Shown here in pieces: positions 37,599 through 50,127 of a stretch of DNA of 64,000 nucleotides. Source of the DNA: Tricholoma matsutake. Taxonomy: Eukaryota > Basidiomycota > Agaricomycetes > Agaricales > Tricholomataceae. Made by a program: the position numbers and the translations under genes. The stretch's first letter is position 1; each line of letters begins with the position of its first letter. The notes below the pieces were generated by a model. It searched no databases and had not been told where the DNA came from. It worked only from the letters and a program-made list of their open reading frames with translations. Location of the stretch: NCBI GenBank assembly GCA_026075535.2, contig AP026540.1, positions 5,890,001-5,954,000 of the forward strand, in the 5' to 3' direction.

Positions 37599-38996
37599 AT
37601 GAGCGCCATGGAAACTGACGAAATCTCCGTAGTCCTTTCATCTTCAACAACCTCAGGGTTGTCGTTATCTCTGTGAGCATTCCCATGGATTAATGACTGT
37701 ATGGATGCGCTAAAATGGTATATTGATGTGATGAGGCACCCGCTACCGATCTTGAACATCTCTGAACATCTAACGAGGCTGAAACTGCAAACCAACAGCG
37801 CTTTGCCATTCGGTACAACTCTCGTAACTCTTACTGATCAATTGACTTACAATGTTTCAGTTCTGGGAGCACTTTTGGGCACACAGAATGGCCGAGAAGT
37901 CGAGATAGTGAACACTTTTGAACTGGCAACTCAAGACGACAGAGAGGCGGTCGATCACGGCTTTCTAGTTTCGCGACGTGACCAGTGTGAGCCTCTTATC
38001 GAATCTCAAATGTACTTGTTATGAACGACGCGGCGCAGATAAGCAGGTATTCCCTTCGCTCGAATTTATCGGCTGGTACACCGTGGCACAACACCCGACT
38101 GCTCATCATATTGCTCTTCATGAGCAGGCAAGTCATCTTTGTATCCTCTTATTCTGATTACTATTTATTAAAGGCCAGTAGTTTACAGGCTACTGCTCGA
38201 CTCCTCTACTTCTCCTTCTCCAGCCCAACGCCAACTTAATTACTACCTCTGTAAATGCCCAAACCCTGCCCTTCAAAGCCTACGAGCCCTCAGTCGAGAT
38301 ACGAGATCGTAAATCGCGCTCAGTGTTCATTGAAGTAGCATACAATGTCGAGACCGGCGAGGCGGAGCGGATTGCTGTGGACTGGACAGCAAGAGGCGGC
38401 GGGAGTGGAACTAGTTGCAAGTTCTGACTCTTCCTCCTGGTCTCTTAATATTCAGATCATTTTCAGTGGAATCGCATCTACAAACGCAGCGATCTGCAGT
38501 CAAAATGTTGCACGAACGTATCCTGGTGCTTGTACAGTATATTACGGATGTGATTGCAAGTATGTCTTCCAATATGCTTCTGTTTCATTTCTCACAACTT
38601 CCCAAAGATCAAGCTTCCAAAGATCACGCCACGCTTCGTGCTCTTACAGCCTTGATCGCGTCCTTGCCGGCTACAGAAAATAAGGCATTCCGTAAAGAGT
38701 TCGAGACGGTGCTTTTTTGGTTTCCTTCTTTTTTACCATTTCTAACAGTGCAATATTCGTAGGAGTACGAAGACGTTCAAATGACCGCTTTCTTGTCATC
38801 ATTAACAAAATCAGCAAATATCTTGAATGATGTGCGATTGATTTCGTTTCCAGATTATGCTGTTGAATAACTTTTTCTACAGCTGGTAGATAAGCATCTT
38901 GTGATGACGGCTGGCCGCGATGATAGAGGTGCAGGACCTCGAAGAAGAGGTCTCGGTAGACAAGGAGGACCTGCTGATTGGGATCGTCATCATTAA
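37599..38996 (+). CDS. CSN6: COP9 signalosome subunit 6 (MPN domain)
   Basis: The first exon starts MSAMETDEISVVLSSSTT at 37599, and splicing at about 37672-37734 gives SLHPLPILNISEHLTRLK, the MPN start. Further exons provide VLGALLGTQNGREVEIVNTFE, QVFPSLEFIGWY and HPTAHHIALHEQ, then NANLITTSVNAQTLPFKAYE. The C-terminal helices contain VLVQYITDVIAS and HATLRALTALIASLP, and the last exon ends with a basic RRRGLGRQGGPADWDRHH. The JAMM zinc ligands are absent, as expected for the non-catalytic MPN- subunits. The COP9 complex removes NEDD8 from cullins; CSN6 supports the catalytic CSN5. Confidence 0.92.
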
Positions 38997-39479
38997 CACA
39001 TTATTTAGGTACAGTCCGTATGCACAAGGCTCTATCTAGTTACCCATCTTGCCTGCTGTTTCCGTCTTTGCATCGCTTTGACCAGGCGAATCAGAGCAGA
39101 TCCTCCAGTGATACAAAAGCAAGGGGATGTCATTTTGTAGTTTCATCTGCATACAACATTGCAATCGCACAATCAAGGTATCTTCGCATTTTACAATACG
39201 GGGTCTCGTAGTGAAGCCTCCGGTTTGAAAAGATAATAGTGGTGAGCTCATACTCGAGTACACCTCCAGTACGAGCAACGTTCCAAATTTCTTCAGACGT
39301 ATAAGTTACTAAGTCGCATTCTTATCCCTTCGGAGCATGGTTGCATGCATGCGATCGTATTAAGAGGTCTTGCGTGAAGAAAGCCATCGGAGAACATGCT
39401 CACCAAGTCCAGGCCATCAAAGCAGCCTCGAGCTATCTTGCCCTGTCAGATCTTTTTCAAATGTGCCAAGAAGTACTGA
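38997..39479. other. Intergenic, no convincing gene
   Basis: Only short open frames on both strands, without domain resemblance. It separates the CSN6 stop from an uncertain minus-strand locus. Confidence 0.4.
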
Positions 39480-40298
39480 TCAGCTGCAACGGTGCATCAC
39501 GACCGACACCTCGTGTCGGAAGGGACCGGGTCCCGAAAGCCAAACTGTCACCCCAGCAAGTGCACCTGCCATTGGCATAATGATTGCTTTGACAACAGGA
39601 TCTCCGCCAAATGCCTCTGCTCCCCAGGGCGACGCAGCAATCTGGAGAATGCCACGAGTGCATAAAGACAAAACCACGCATATGCTTTGTGAAGCTCTCC
39701 TAAAAGGAGATCTGGAACAAGATCGACCAACTCCACAGGTGAGTACTAGTCTTGAAGATCGCCGAGAGCGTCTAGCTCCAAGGCATCAAGAAGGAAAAAA
39801 TATATTCTGTTTCGGATTTGATCATTCGAGCATTTCTGCCTTGACCCTGCCATGCAGTCATCGGCACGACTCTCCGTGTTAACGGGGCCGCATTGCCTGG
39901 GACAGGAGGCGAAACAAGGAGTGCACCGAAAGGGAGAAGGGCAGGGCACGTTCCTGTTATAAGTTCCTCCTGCGTGCTGGCCGGACCAAAGCCAGATGAT
40001 TTGTTGGAAGACAACAACATGCATCTCAACGAATCGTGAGGGAATCTCACCCAGGATCCCGAGGTAGTTTCGATAATGAGATGATCAAACACCAGTACGT
40101 CGCAAATCGTCCACGTAAGTGATGCTGTCAGAGGCAAGAGCACAGAAAGGGCACAAAACTCATACACAGCAGTTCTGAGGTAGTTTCGATAATGAGATGA
40201 TCAAACACCAGTACGTCGCAAATCGTCCACGTAAGTGATGCTGTCAGAGGCAAGAGCACAGAAAGGGCACAAAACTCATACACAGCAGTTCTAAGCAT
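39480..40298 (-). CDS. Possible uncharacterised membrane-protein gene (unresolved model)
   Basis: I do not recognise a family. On the minus strand the first ATG at 40298 opens MLRTAVYEFCALSVLLPLTASLT, a hydrophobic start. A GTGGAC...CTCAG intron of 56 bp then follows, and the same 60-nt exon recurs because of the 116-bp duplication described separately. After a second copy of the intron the frame continues ILGEIPSRFVEMHVVVFQQ. Further left, a frame ending at 39480 contains SPWGAEAFGGDPVVKAIIM and ALAGVTVWLSGPGPFRHE, which reads like a real, hydrophobic protein end. I could not connect these pieces with confidence; the locus may be a gene, a broken gene or two unrelated frames. Confidence 0.3.
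40061..40292. repeat. Perfect 116-bp tandem duplication
   Basis: Positions 40061-40176 and 40177-40292 are identical by eye over all 116 bp. In the minus-strand model each copy holds a 60-nt hydrophobic exon segment plus a 56-nt intron, so the duplication would add 20 codons without shifting frame. Confidence 0.95.
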
Positions 40299-40821
40299 AG
40301 TGCCGCGCGCGGCACTCGGCGTGCTGTAGTGGGTGGGGCTCCGAATACCAGCAGAGGAATGGGCATCCCCAAGCATCACCCTGAGGTGGATTAAGTGTTC
40401 CAGTGATCTGATGAGCCACAAGTGATCTAATCTGAGCTTGACTCAGCTCTATTATCTATTACTGGATGTAAGTCCGGGATCGGGCTGCTAGGAAATAAGG
40501 TGGGGAGGGCCAACGGGGCGTTCAAAATCGCGTCAAGGAGGATTTTGGTCACGAAATTCGATAGATGGCAATAAGTTTCGGCCAAAAAATTCTGGTGTCA
40601 ACCTACCAGTGACCCATCCATGGAGGGAATAAGCAAGGTCTTCGATGAGTTGGAGATCTCCCAGAAGTGAACGAATGATCACGGAAGGACGCAATCGAAG
40701 CGGTGATGACTTGCCATATAGGTTGGGGAGTACAAAATGGTAACTTACACGTAATGACCTGCCCTAAACCTCGTTAGTGGTTCCTGATGTTTTTCCCACT
40801 TCGTGTTCTTTCTCAGTTATC
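40299..40821. other. Intergenic, MCM5 promoter side
   Basis: About 520 bp with no supported gene. A GCCGCGCGCGGC palindrome-like run sits near 40302-40313. The right-hand end is expected to carry the MCM5 promoter. Confidence 0.45.
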
Positions 40822-43636
<2,815 letters not shown>

Positions 43637-44280
43637 TTCTCTTGTTGTTGTTGAACTCAAAACTCACTTCTATTCAAGGGTTGGTGTGTGATATATAGGT
43701 CCTGTACCGTAGTGTTTGGTAATTTCTTGCTTGCAGTTGTATTACTTCGAGGTTCATAAGTTCCTATAGAAATTCCTATCATTATCGTCCGCCTAGCTCG
43801 GGTCTGATTATAATCTGAAGGCTGCGAGTTCGATCCTCGCGGTGGGCTATTGTTAACTTTGAATCATAATATTTTCATGTAATGTACAGTAACTCCAGCA
43901 GCCTCTGCAGCCGCAACCAAGCCGCAACTCCTTGCCTTGAGTCAACTACTTTAGAAAAACATACTAGCCCATCGAACTCGCAGCCTTGAAATGTATCGTA
44001 AGAGTCTGACACTCTTTAGCAGTCCATAAGGAGATAGAAAGAGTTGTGCGGGGTCAGCGCCGTAGAGTGGCGTACGCGTATAGTTTCCGCGGGTTAACGC
44101 TCATGGAGTATAGTTTCCACGGAGACGTGGCATCACTCTTGTCGGGAGGCTACGGCCGTGATTACATAAGAATGCGCAGTAGTGGAGTATAATGGGAGAC
44201 TTGTGTTTCACAGCCTTCCTTTAACCTCCCAACCACCATCCCCTCCTATTAAATCCCCCTTCCGCAGTTCTCCCTCTCCA
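43637..44280. other. Intergenic with a tRNA relic
   Basis: Between the MCM5 stop and the zinc-finger start. The only feature seen is the truncated tRNA-like sequence at 43787-43848. Confidence 0.5.
43787..43848 (+). pseudogene. Truncated tRNA-like sequence, possibly tRNA-Ile(UAU)-derived
   Basis: The acceptor stem GTCCGCC pairs with GGTGGGC through seven bases with two G-U wobbles. The T arm GCGAG-TTCGATC-CTCGC is perfect and contains a good B box. The variable loop AGGCT is standard. However, only about seven bases lie where the D arm should be, so roughly 12 bases and the A box are missing, and the anticodon stem pairs poorly. If the loop is read as ATTATAA, the anticodon is TAT. A tRNA decayed by internal deletion fits best. 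Confidence 0.55.
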
Positions 44281-45320
44281 ATGTTCGATTCCTCGCACTA
44301 CCCTCCTGTCTTTGACCTTTATTCAAAGCAGCCGTCTTTCGGCCTGGATTTTGCAATACATGACATCGTTGCTCCCTCTGTCGATTCGTTTGAATACGAC
44401 CTCGATCTCATTTCACAGAACCATGACTTTAACGCATTTCAACTTGAATTGACTCAAGTTAACAGTGCCTACAATAATACCGCTCCAACCCAAGGTCCTG
44501 GTTCTGCTATCACTTTTTCCTCAGAGTCTTCTTCTCAGGACACCCTATCTTGTTACTCTGAACCTTTTAGCCACGCCTCGCCTCCTACTTCCAATTACTC
44601 CTTTCCTTTGGACGTAGAGATGGACTTCCAGCGCATTCGCGTTGACGATTTTACTGGGTCGCAGTCCGTCATTGATGACCCTACATCCTTTGGCACTCTG
44701 CCACCCACTCCTCCACGCAGTCCTCCGATGCCACTTCCCTCCATAGGGAAGAATTTTGAGAAGCCTTACGTTCCTCGTACAAGCTTCTCGGATTACAGTC
44801 CTTCCCCAAAGTGTCGCCCCGGGTCGTCTGACTATTACAACCACCTCGGCTATAACTCTGGACAGTCTACCATTTCGCCGTCGCATATTTCCAATCCTGT
44901 TTCGGTTATTCCATCCACAGCCCGAGTAATCGAAGAAGCGAAAGGTGATCCTCGCAAAAAGTACAAGTGCTCAGTATGTCCCCGAGGTGAGCCATGTTTT
45001 GATCCGATGATACGTTCCTTGAACTCGATTGTCTCCTGTTAGGTTTTGCACGGGCCTACAATTTGAAGACTCATATGGCGACTCATGATCCCAACCGCCT
45101 CAAACCTTACACTTGCCCTCACCGGTCTTGCGGCCGCTCCTTTAGCCGCAAGCATGATTTGGGCCGTCATTTGATCAGCATTCATCGTGATGAATCGGAG
45201 GCTCGCACAGCTACCTCAAAGGTGTCCATCGGCGTCGAAAGTGGCTTTCGCACGTGGTGTGATACCTGTGGCAAGGGTTATGTTGGCAAGGCTGAATGCA
45301 ACTGCAACGACGTAAAGTAG
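44281..45320 (+). CDS. C2H2 zinc-finger transcription factor
   Basis: Two exons, about 44281-44987 and 45043-45320; the first in-frame ATG gives MFDSSHYPPVFDLYSK. The N-terminal two thirds is Ser/Pro/Asp/Tyr-rich, with a PPTPPRSPPMPLP stretch, likely an activation and regulatory region. The C-terminus has one finger completed across the intron (CSVCPRGFARAYNLKTHMATH, C-x2-C, H-x3-H) and a second (CPHRSCGRSFSRKHDLGRH, C-x4-C). A further CDTCGKGY segment near the end lacks the histidine pair. The KPYTCPH...RKHDLGRH pattern resembles fungal Crz1-like and other paired-finger regulators; the specific target is unknown. The gene lies between MCM5 and an F-box pseudogene and shows no obvious link to them. 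Confidence 0.85.
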
Positions 45321-45957
45321 CTCAGTATACTCGTTGCATGGTGTTTAATTCGCACGATGGTGAGTCTTGTTAAATATGTACTTATCATGAGAACTGATGA
45401 CCCCTCCAAGGCTGCTGCCACATCGTTTGGCTCGTCAACCAGTTCTGTCTCCATGCCTCTATGCATTTCCGACATTCGGAACGCTTGTCCCGCCGAGCGT
45501 CATTCGACGTATCACGTTCCGTACCGCCCTGTTTATATATACTTGGCCCCGTGATGGACGTGATCGCGATATGAATATTCTTTTGTACTTTTTCTTTTTC
45601 ATATTGTCGGACTTATTTCATCTCTTTTATTTGGAATTAATATTGTCGCTGACCTATTCAATAGCTTTGATAACTAACATGTAACTTTAAATATGTTAAA
45701 AACCTGTGTACATACAAGAAACTAATCTCCACCGGATAAGTAAGTACATCGGCTAGGGTAAGTGGAATATGGTTTAGCCAGGTCTGCCTCCGCGTGCTCG
45801 GAGTTCGAACAAATATACAGCATCATGTCGATAGGTCCCTGCAGCCTGCATGAGCCTGCATGACAGCTTTGTTCTATGGCAACAGGGATCGGCCTTACAC
45901 TTGCCGTTGCTTAGAAATCGCGGTAGACTGAGAAGAGTAAGCTAGCCGATTGCCATA
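45321..45957. other. Intergenic, no gene seen
   Basis: AT-rich in its middle. No supported gene; a short open frame near 45357-45554 has no domain. Confidence 0.5.
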
Positions 45958-47712
45958 TTGTTTTGGACCATGCCGACGAGCCGAGTACATTGGCGAAGTC
46001 CCGCCTTTGAGGATGCCGTGGGCTCGGCATCGGGTTCCATCACTAAACAGGATATCTTGTCCACGACAGCGATTAAACCTTTGCCAAGGTCCTTTCATAA
46101 CACTGATATCGGAGTGTCTGCATTCAGTAGCCCGACGGCCGTGGCGGCAGCTTATAAGCAGATCAAGAGAGAGATAGAAGAATTGGAAGTGGCGATCAGA
46201 GCTCCATGGAAAGAGCGTCACAACACGCTAAGCTTCATTGTACGACTCTCCCGAGATACTCTCCACTATTTTCGAACGCTGTTCACGATACAGCCTTTCA
46301 TTCCAAGTTGGATTGGATAAAGGTAACCCATGTATGCACGCACTGGCGACGCACGGCGTTGGAATGTCCTAGCCTTTTGACGAACATTCCTTTTTCACGT
46401 TTTAGGTGGGCCAACGAGATGTTGAAACGATCCAAGACGGCGTCATTGACGATAGTAGCCAATATTAATGCCAGAGATTCTCGGCATATGGGACTGGTGC
46501 GGTCTGCTATGGCCGAGATGTTTCGAATCCAAGCTATATCGCTCAGTCAGACTGCTTCTCGGAATGAGGAGCCACTGGAACAGATTCTGAAAGAGCTGAC
46601 CAAACCTGCTTCTCTACTCGAAGACTTTTCGGTGTCTTTCAACGACAGAACTTCACTCCATATACTTCCCAAGGACAGTTTCGGTGGAGAAGTTCCTCGT
46701 TTACAGCAAGTTGAACTACAGAGTTGTGCTCTGGCTTGGGGATGTTTTTATTAAGCGCACTAACATGCCAGACCTCAAAACTCTTGACCTTCGTGACGTC
46801 CTTCCTCCCTTCAATGCTGCTGCCGGCGAAACTGGCTCTAAGCTCATTGTTCCGCTTCCTCACCTCACTTCTCTACACATTGAATCTGACGTTCCCGAGG
46901 CAGCATTCCTGTTGAGCCACCTCGTCCATTCACCGACCATATCGACCACTCTCATTTGCACACTCAGATGTAAATAGACGCCTCGTACGATCTTCTGTCT
47001 GTACGCAGCTTCTGTGACATCCTCAGCAATCCCAACCTGTTCGGTGCCTTGTGGCATGTTCCCTTCCATACCCTAAATTCGTTCAGTTTTCCACATTGGT
47101 TACAACCACCAAGCAATGCAAAAGTCAGCATCACTATCTGAAGTCAGCATCCACTGCTTTCAGGACATTATTGTCAGCAAATGGTGGACAGACATCCTTG
47201 AGTCTCTTCGGACATCAGTCCCTCTGAAAGATCTACTTAGAATCATTACATGTGATCGACACTAGATCTCAGTGCCCCGATATCAGTGATATCGGCATTG
47301 GGGTCCATATTTTCAAAATCCTGGCTGCTGCAAAGTTGAAGACGCTCAGGATGGCTAGCAACTCTGGAACATTTTTTCTCCGAGCCTTCTCTCCCAATGC
47401 GCCTGCGATCCGAGAGACAAGATCCTGTAAAGTTTCCATCTCTCCGCAAGCTCGCGATCGAAGGTTGGGTGTTTGATCACTCGTCAGATCGTATAACTTG
47501 TGCAGAGTTATTGAAGATTTGCTTGAAAGATAGACGAAAGCAGGCTGCGGTCAGTGCACTTTCCCTGACTGAATGTCGTCATATCACCGAGGACGACGTC
47601 AGGATGCTGGAGAGATTTGTGAAGAAGGTGACTTGGGGACGGACTGGAAAACTTTACTGAGTATGAGTATGAAGATGATGGGGAAGAGGATGAGGAAGTC
47701 GAGTACCAGTGA
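45958..47712 (+). pseudogene. F-box / leucine-rich repeat-like gene with several frameshifts
   Basis: The sequence hops frames while keeping family order. A coiled helix, IKREIEELEVAIRAPWKERH, precedes the F-box core. The core reads PEILSTIFERC in a second frame, then KVTHVCTHWRRTALECPSLL in a third. After a stop near 46754 the first frame resumes NMPDLKTLDLRDVLPP. Downstream, SLRKLAIEGWVFDH and KDRRKQAAVSALSLTECRHIT match the C-terminal LRR part, and a further shift is needed to reach an acidic end (EDDGEEDEEVEYQ) with a stop at 47710-47712. I find no GT-AG introns that would explain the shifts. Such F-box genes are numerous in Agaricomycetes, so loss of one is not surprising. Confidence 0.72.
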
Positions 47713-47791
47713 CAACGCGGTTAGCTACTTATGCATCGACCACTTTGATGTCATTGTCAACTTGAACTCTTTTCTCATTGACCAACTCCTC

Positions 47792-48948
47792 ATGGACATA
47801 AACGACCTCCACCCGCCAGATGATTACAGTCATCGCTTTTTCATTTGGCACGAATGGATACAGGTTCGTATGCTGTATCTAGCGTAAAAAGTCTTGTAAC
47901 TTTGAACAGGCAAACGGACCTCTTACGACGGAGAACGTCTTTGATTATTTCGCCACGTCCATGTTCTACGATAAGCAAAGCAACAACCAGGTTCTACGTA
48001 TGCAGACCATGCACACCGGACAGCCGATCTTAAACGAGGCAGAGGAATTGAGGTACGCTGCCAAATCGTAATCTTATGTGTTCAATAGTCATAAGTCCAT
48101 AGACGGTTCACCGGCGTAGAGTTTGCCTTGGTCCAATCGCAGCCGCCTTCTATGTTTATCATTCAGAAGCGAGAACGAATGTCTCCGGACGAAGGTTTTG
48201 TGGATTCGAATTCGTGCTGGACTTCTTCTATCACACTCAACCATCACTCGCAGTAAGGCCTTTAGCTGCTTATTTTATCATGAACAACCGCATCTACCAG
48301 TCTCCGGACCTTTATACGGTCCTCTCGAACCGCCTCGTGAGCTGTCTTTGCAAGCCTATCTGTTCAACGCTGATCACATTCTAGCTCACGTCTCTCTCTT
48401 CTTTGCAAACCTCTTTGGACATCCTTCAACGACACCGGCCCGATTACACGCCTCGAACAGGCTTCGTGTGGCCCATTACAGACTCGTCAGTGCAAGACGA
48501 CAGCATCAAAAGGCGAAAACCAGACGATGACATTGAGATGGCCGACGACGACGCATCCTCCGTCTCCTCGAAGCGTCAGGGCGCCTCGTCTGAAGCGCCC
48601 AAACGGCAGCAGAACAACATGCTCCTCCTGAATGCCATGCGCACAACAGCAGCACACTTGAAACGGCCCTTTCCCTCAGCTCCCAGCGCGGAGAACCCCC
48701 CATCAGAGACGCCTGCACCCCAACAACGCCTGTCTACTACCCCAGCTCCGCTTTCGTCGCGGGTCGCAACTCCGAAAGCGGCCCATACCGCACCCACACT
48801 GCAGGAGATTGCAAAAGCTCCCGCCGGCGCAGGCAAAAAGAAAAGAAAACGTTTGTTCTTCCTATATTGGTTGCATCTGGATTCAAAGCTGAACTCCTGG
48901 GATCAAGGTACTTTACTTGCACCACCACCAGCACCAGCAGGAGGATAA
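47792..48948 (+). CDS. MED6: Mediator complex subunit 6
   Basis: Starts MDINDLHPPDDYSHRFFIWH at 47792. Two introns, at about 47862-47909 and 48050-48104, join WHEWIQANGPLTTENVFDYF to MFYDKQSNNQVLRMQ, then EAEELRRFTGVEFAL and MFIIQKRERMSPDE. These are the conserved MED6 core. Later exons contain IMNNRIYQSPDLYTVLSNRL, then LTSLSSLQTSLDILQRHRPD. The C-terminus is Ala/Pro/Ser-rich with KKKRKR. The end of the gene is uncertain: the frame may run to 48948 or end after an intron following KKRKR. MED6 is in the Mediator head and helps RNA polymerase II recruitment. Confidence 0.9.
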
Positions 48949-49140
48949 ATACGCAGGATTCTACCTGGTGTACTGAATTATTGCTACTTGTGACTGGGCA
49001 AACTACGTCAGTGCTGTAGCATAGTTCCCAGGCCCCAGTTTTGTTAGCTGTAGATAGATAGTCCTAAAGTTATCGCGAGGCGCGACGGGCGGAAATATAC
49101 ATTCGCGTCGTCAAGGAATGGTCTTGTTCAGGAGTCTAAG

Positions 49141-49954
49141 TCATCTTACACTGACTCCTGTCCATTTTCCTGTTAACCAACCAATAGGTGTCTTCAAATT
49201 CCCTCCTCGGGGACCTCCCCCACCCAGCGAAAGAGGATTTGCTGACGCAAAGGACTCTTTCCTTGCTTTGGCTGCTTGATGAACTAATTATGACGTAGCT
49301 AAGAGCTCTTTATAAGGCGAAGAAACAGATAGAGAGACACACCTAAATTATCAATCTCCGCCACATTTGTTTCAAGTACCAATCCTCCCTGTATGATTTC
49401 CGCGAGAATGTGATGTACCTATGGTTAATGAGTTCTGAAGCAGGTGGATGAGGGCAAGGAAGCGTACTTCATCGAAGTGGAACACGAGATCCAGCTCACA
49501 CACGTTCTCGAAAGTCCGATCCAGACATTCCACAAAAACCTATATCCACAAAAATTTTGAATTTCGCTTGTCGGTCGTAATGACACGAGGTGGAAACGCA
49601 CTTGGATCAGGTCAAGAATCCCAAGCTCACTCTCCGCACCATCCACGACGAAGACAAAGTAGAGAGTGGCATAACACCGATATACTACCTGCCACCTCTC
49701 GCCTGGAGCTTCCTCTTTAGGGCCCAGAAACGCCTCCAGCTCTGGAGCATCGAGGAAATTGCAGAGGCCCATGGGACGAGAACAAACGAGCGAAAATATC
49801 TTTTGGACCACCGTTTGGGAAGACTGATGCAGGGGAGTGTAGAACTTGGTCAACCTGGCGACGCCTGACGTGTTGACTGGACCGATGAAAAGGGGTGAGT
49901 ACATGATAAAGTAATAGACGCAGTGACCCAACAGATAAACACGGCATGAATCAT
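49141..49954 (-). CDS. APS3: AP-3 adaptor complex sigma subunit
   Basis: ATG at 49954 gives MIHAVFIFNTSGVARLTKFY after an intron near 49931-49879. Further conserved blocks: SQTVVQKIFSLVCSR and AFLGPKEEAPGERWQVVYR, then YATLYFVFVVDGAESELGIL, LDLIQVFVECLDRTFENVCELDLVFHF and DEVHHILAEIIQGGLVLETN. The C-terminus has a Gly-rich NPLSLGGGGPRGG stretch and ends WTGVSVR at 49141. The sigma fold (VYRRYASLYF-like) and the long tail fit AP-3 rather than AP-1/2. AP-3 sorts cargo from the Golgi or endosomes to the vacuole. The C-terminal exon boundaries near 49265-49330 were joined by frame. Confidence 0.87.
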
Positions 49955-50127
49955 GACTATCTTCAAAACGCTAAAAAGGGTTTGAGAAGGTAGATCGATG
50001 TCGGTCTACTTAGATGATAGCATGTACAACGAAAGAACTTAAATTTCGTGACAACGTCATGTCACGAGCACTGAAATATTATAAACACTACGTACAGATG
50101 GTTAAACGGTTAAGATGGATATCCTCC

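Noticed and set aside
40302..40313. GC-rich palindrome upstream of MCM5 as a terminator or binding site
   Set aside because: Isolated short palindrome with no supporting context; too little to call.
45780..45815. Possible second tRNA (GAGTTCGAAC-like box)
   Set aside because: The T arm cannot be paired properly and no acceptor stem was found.
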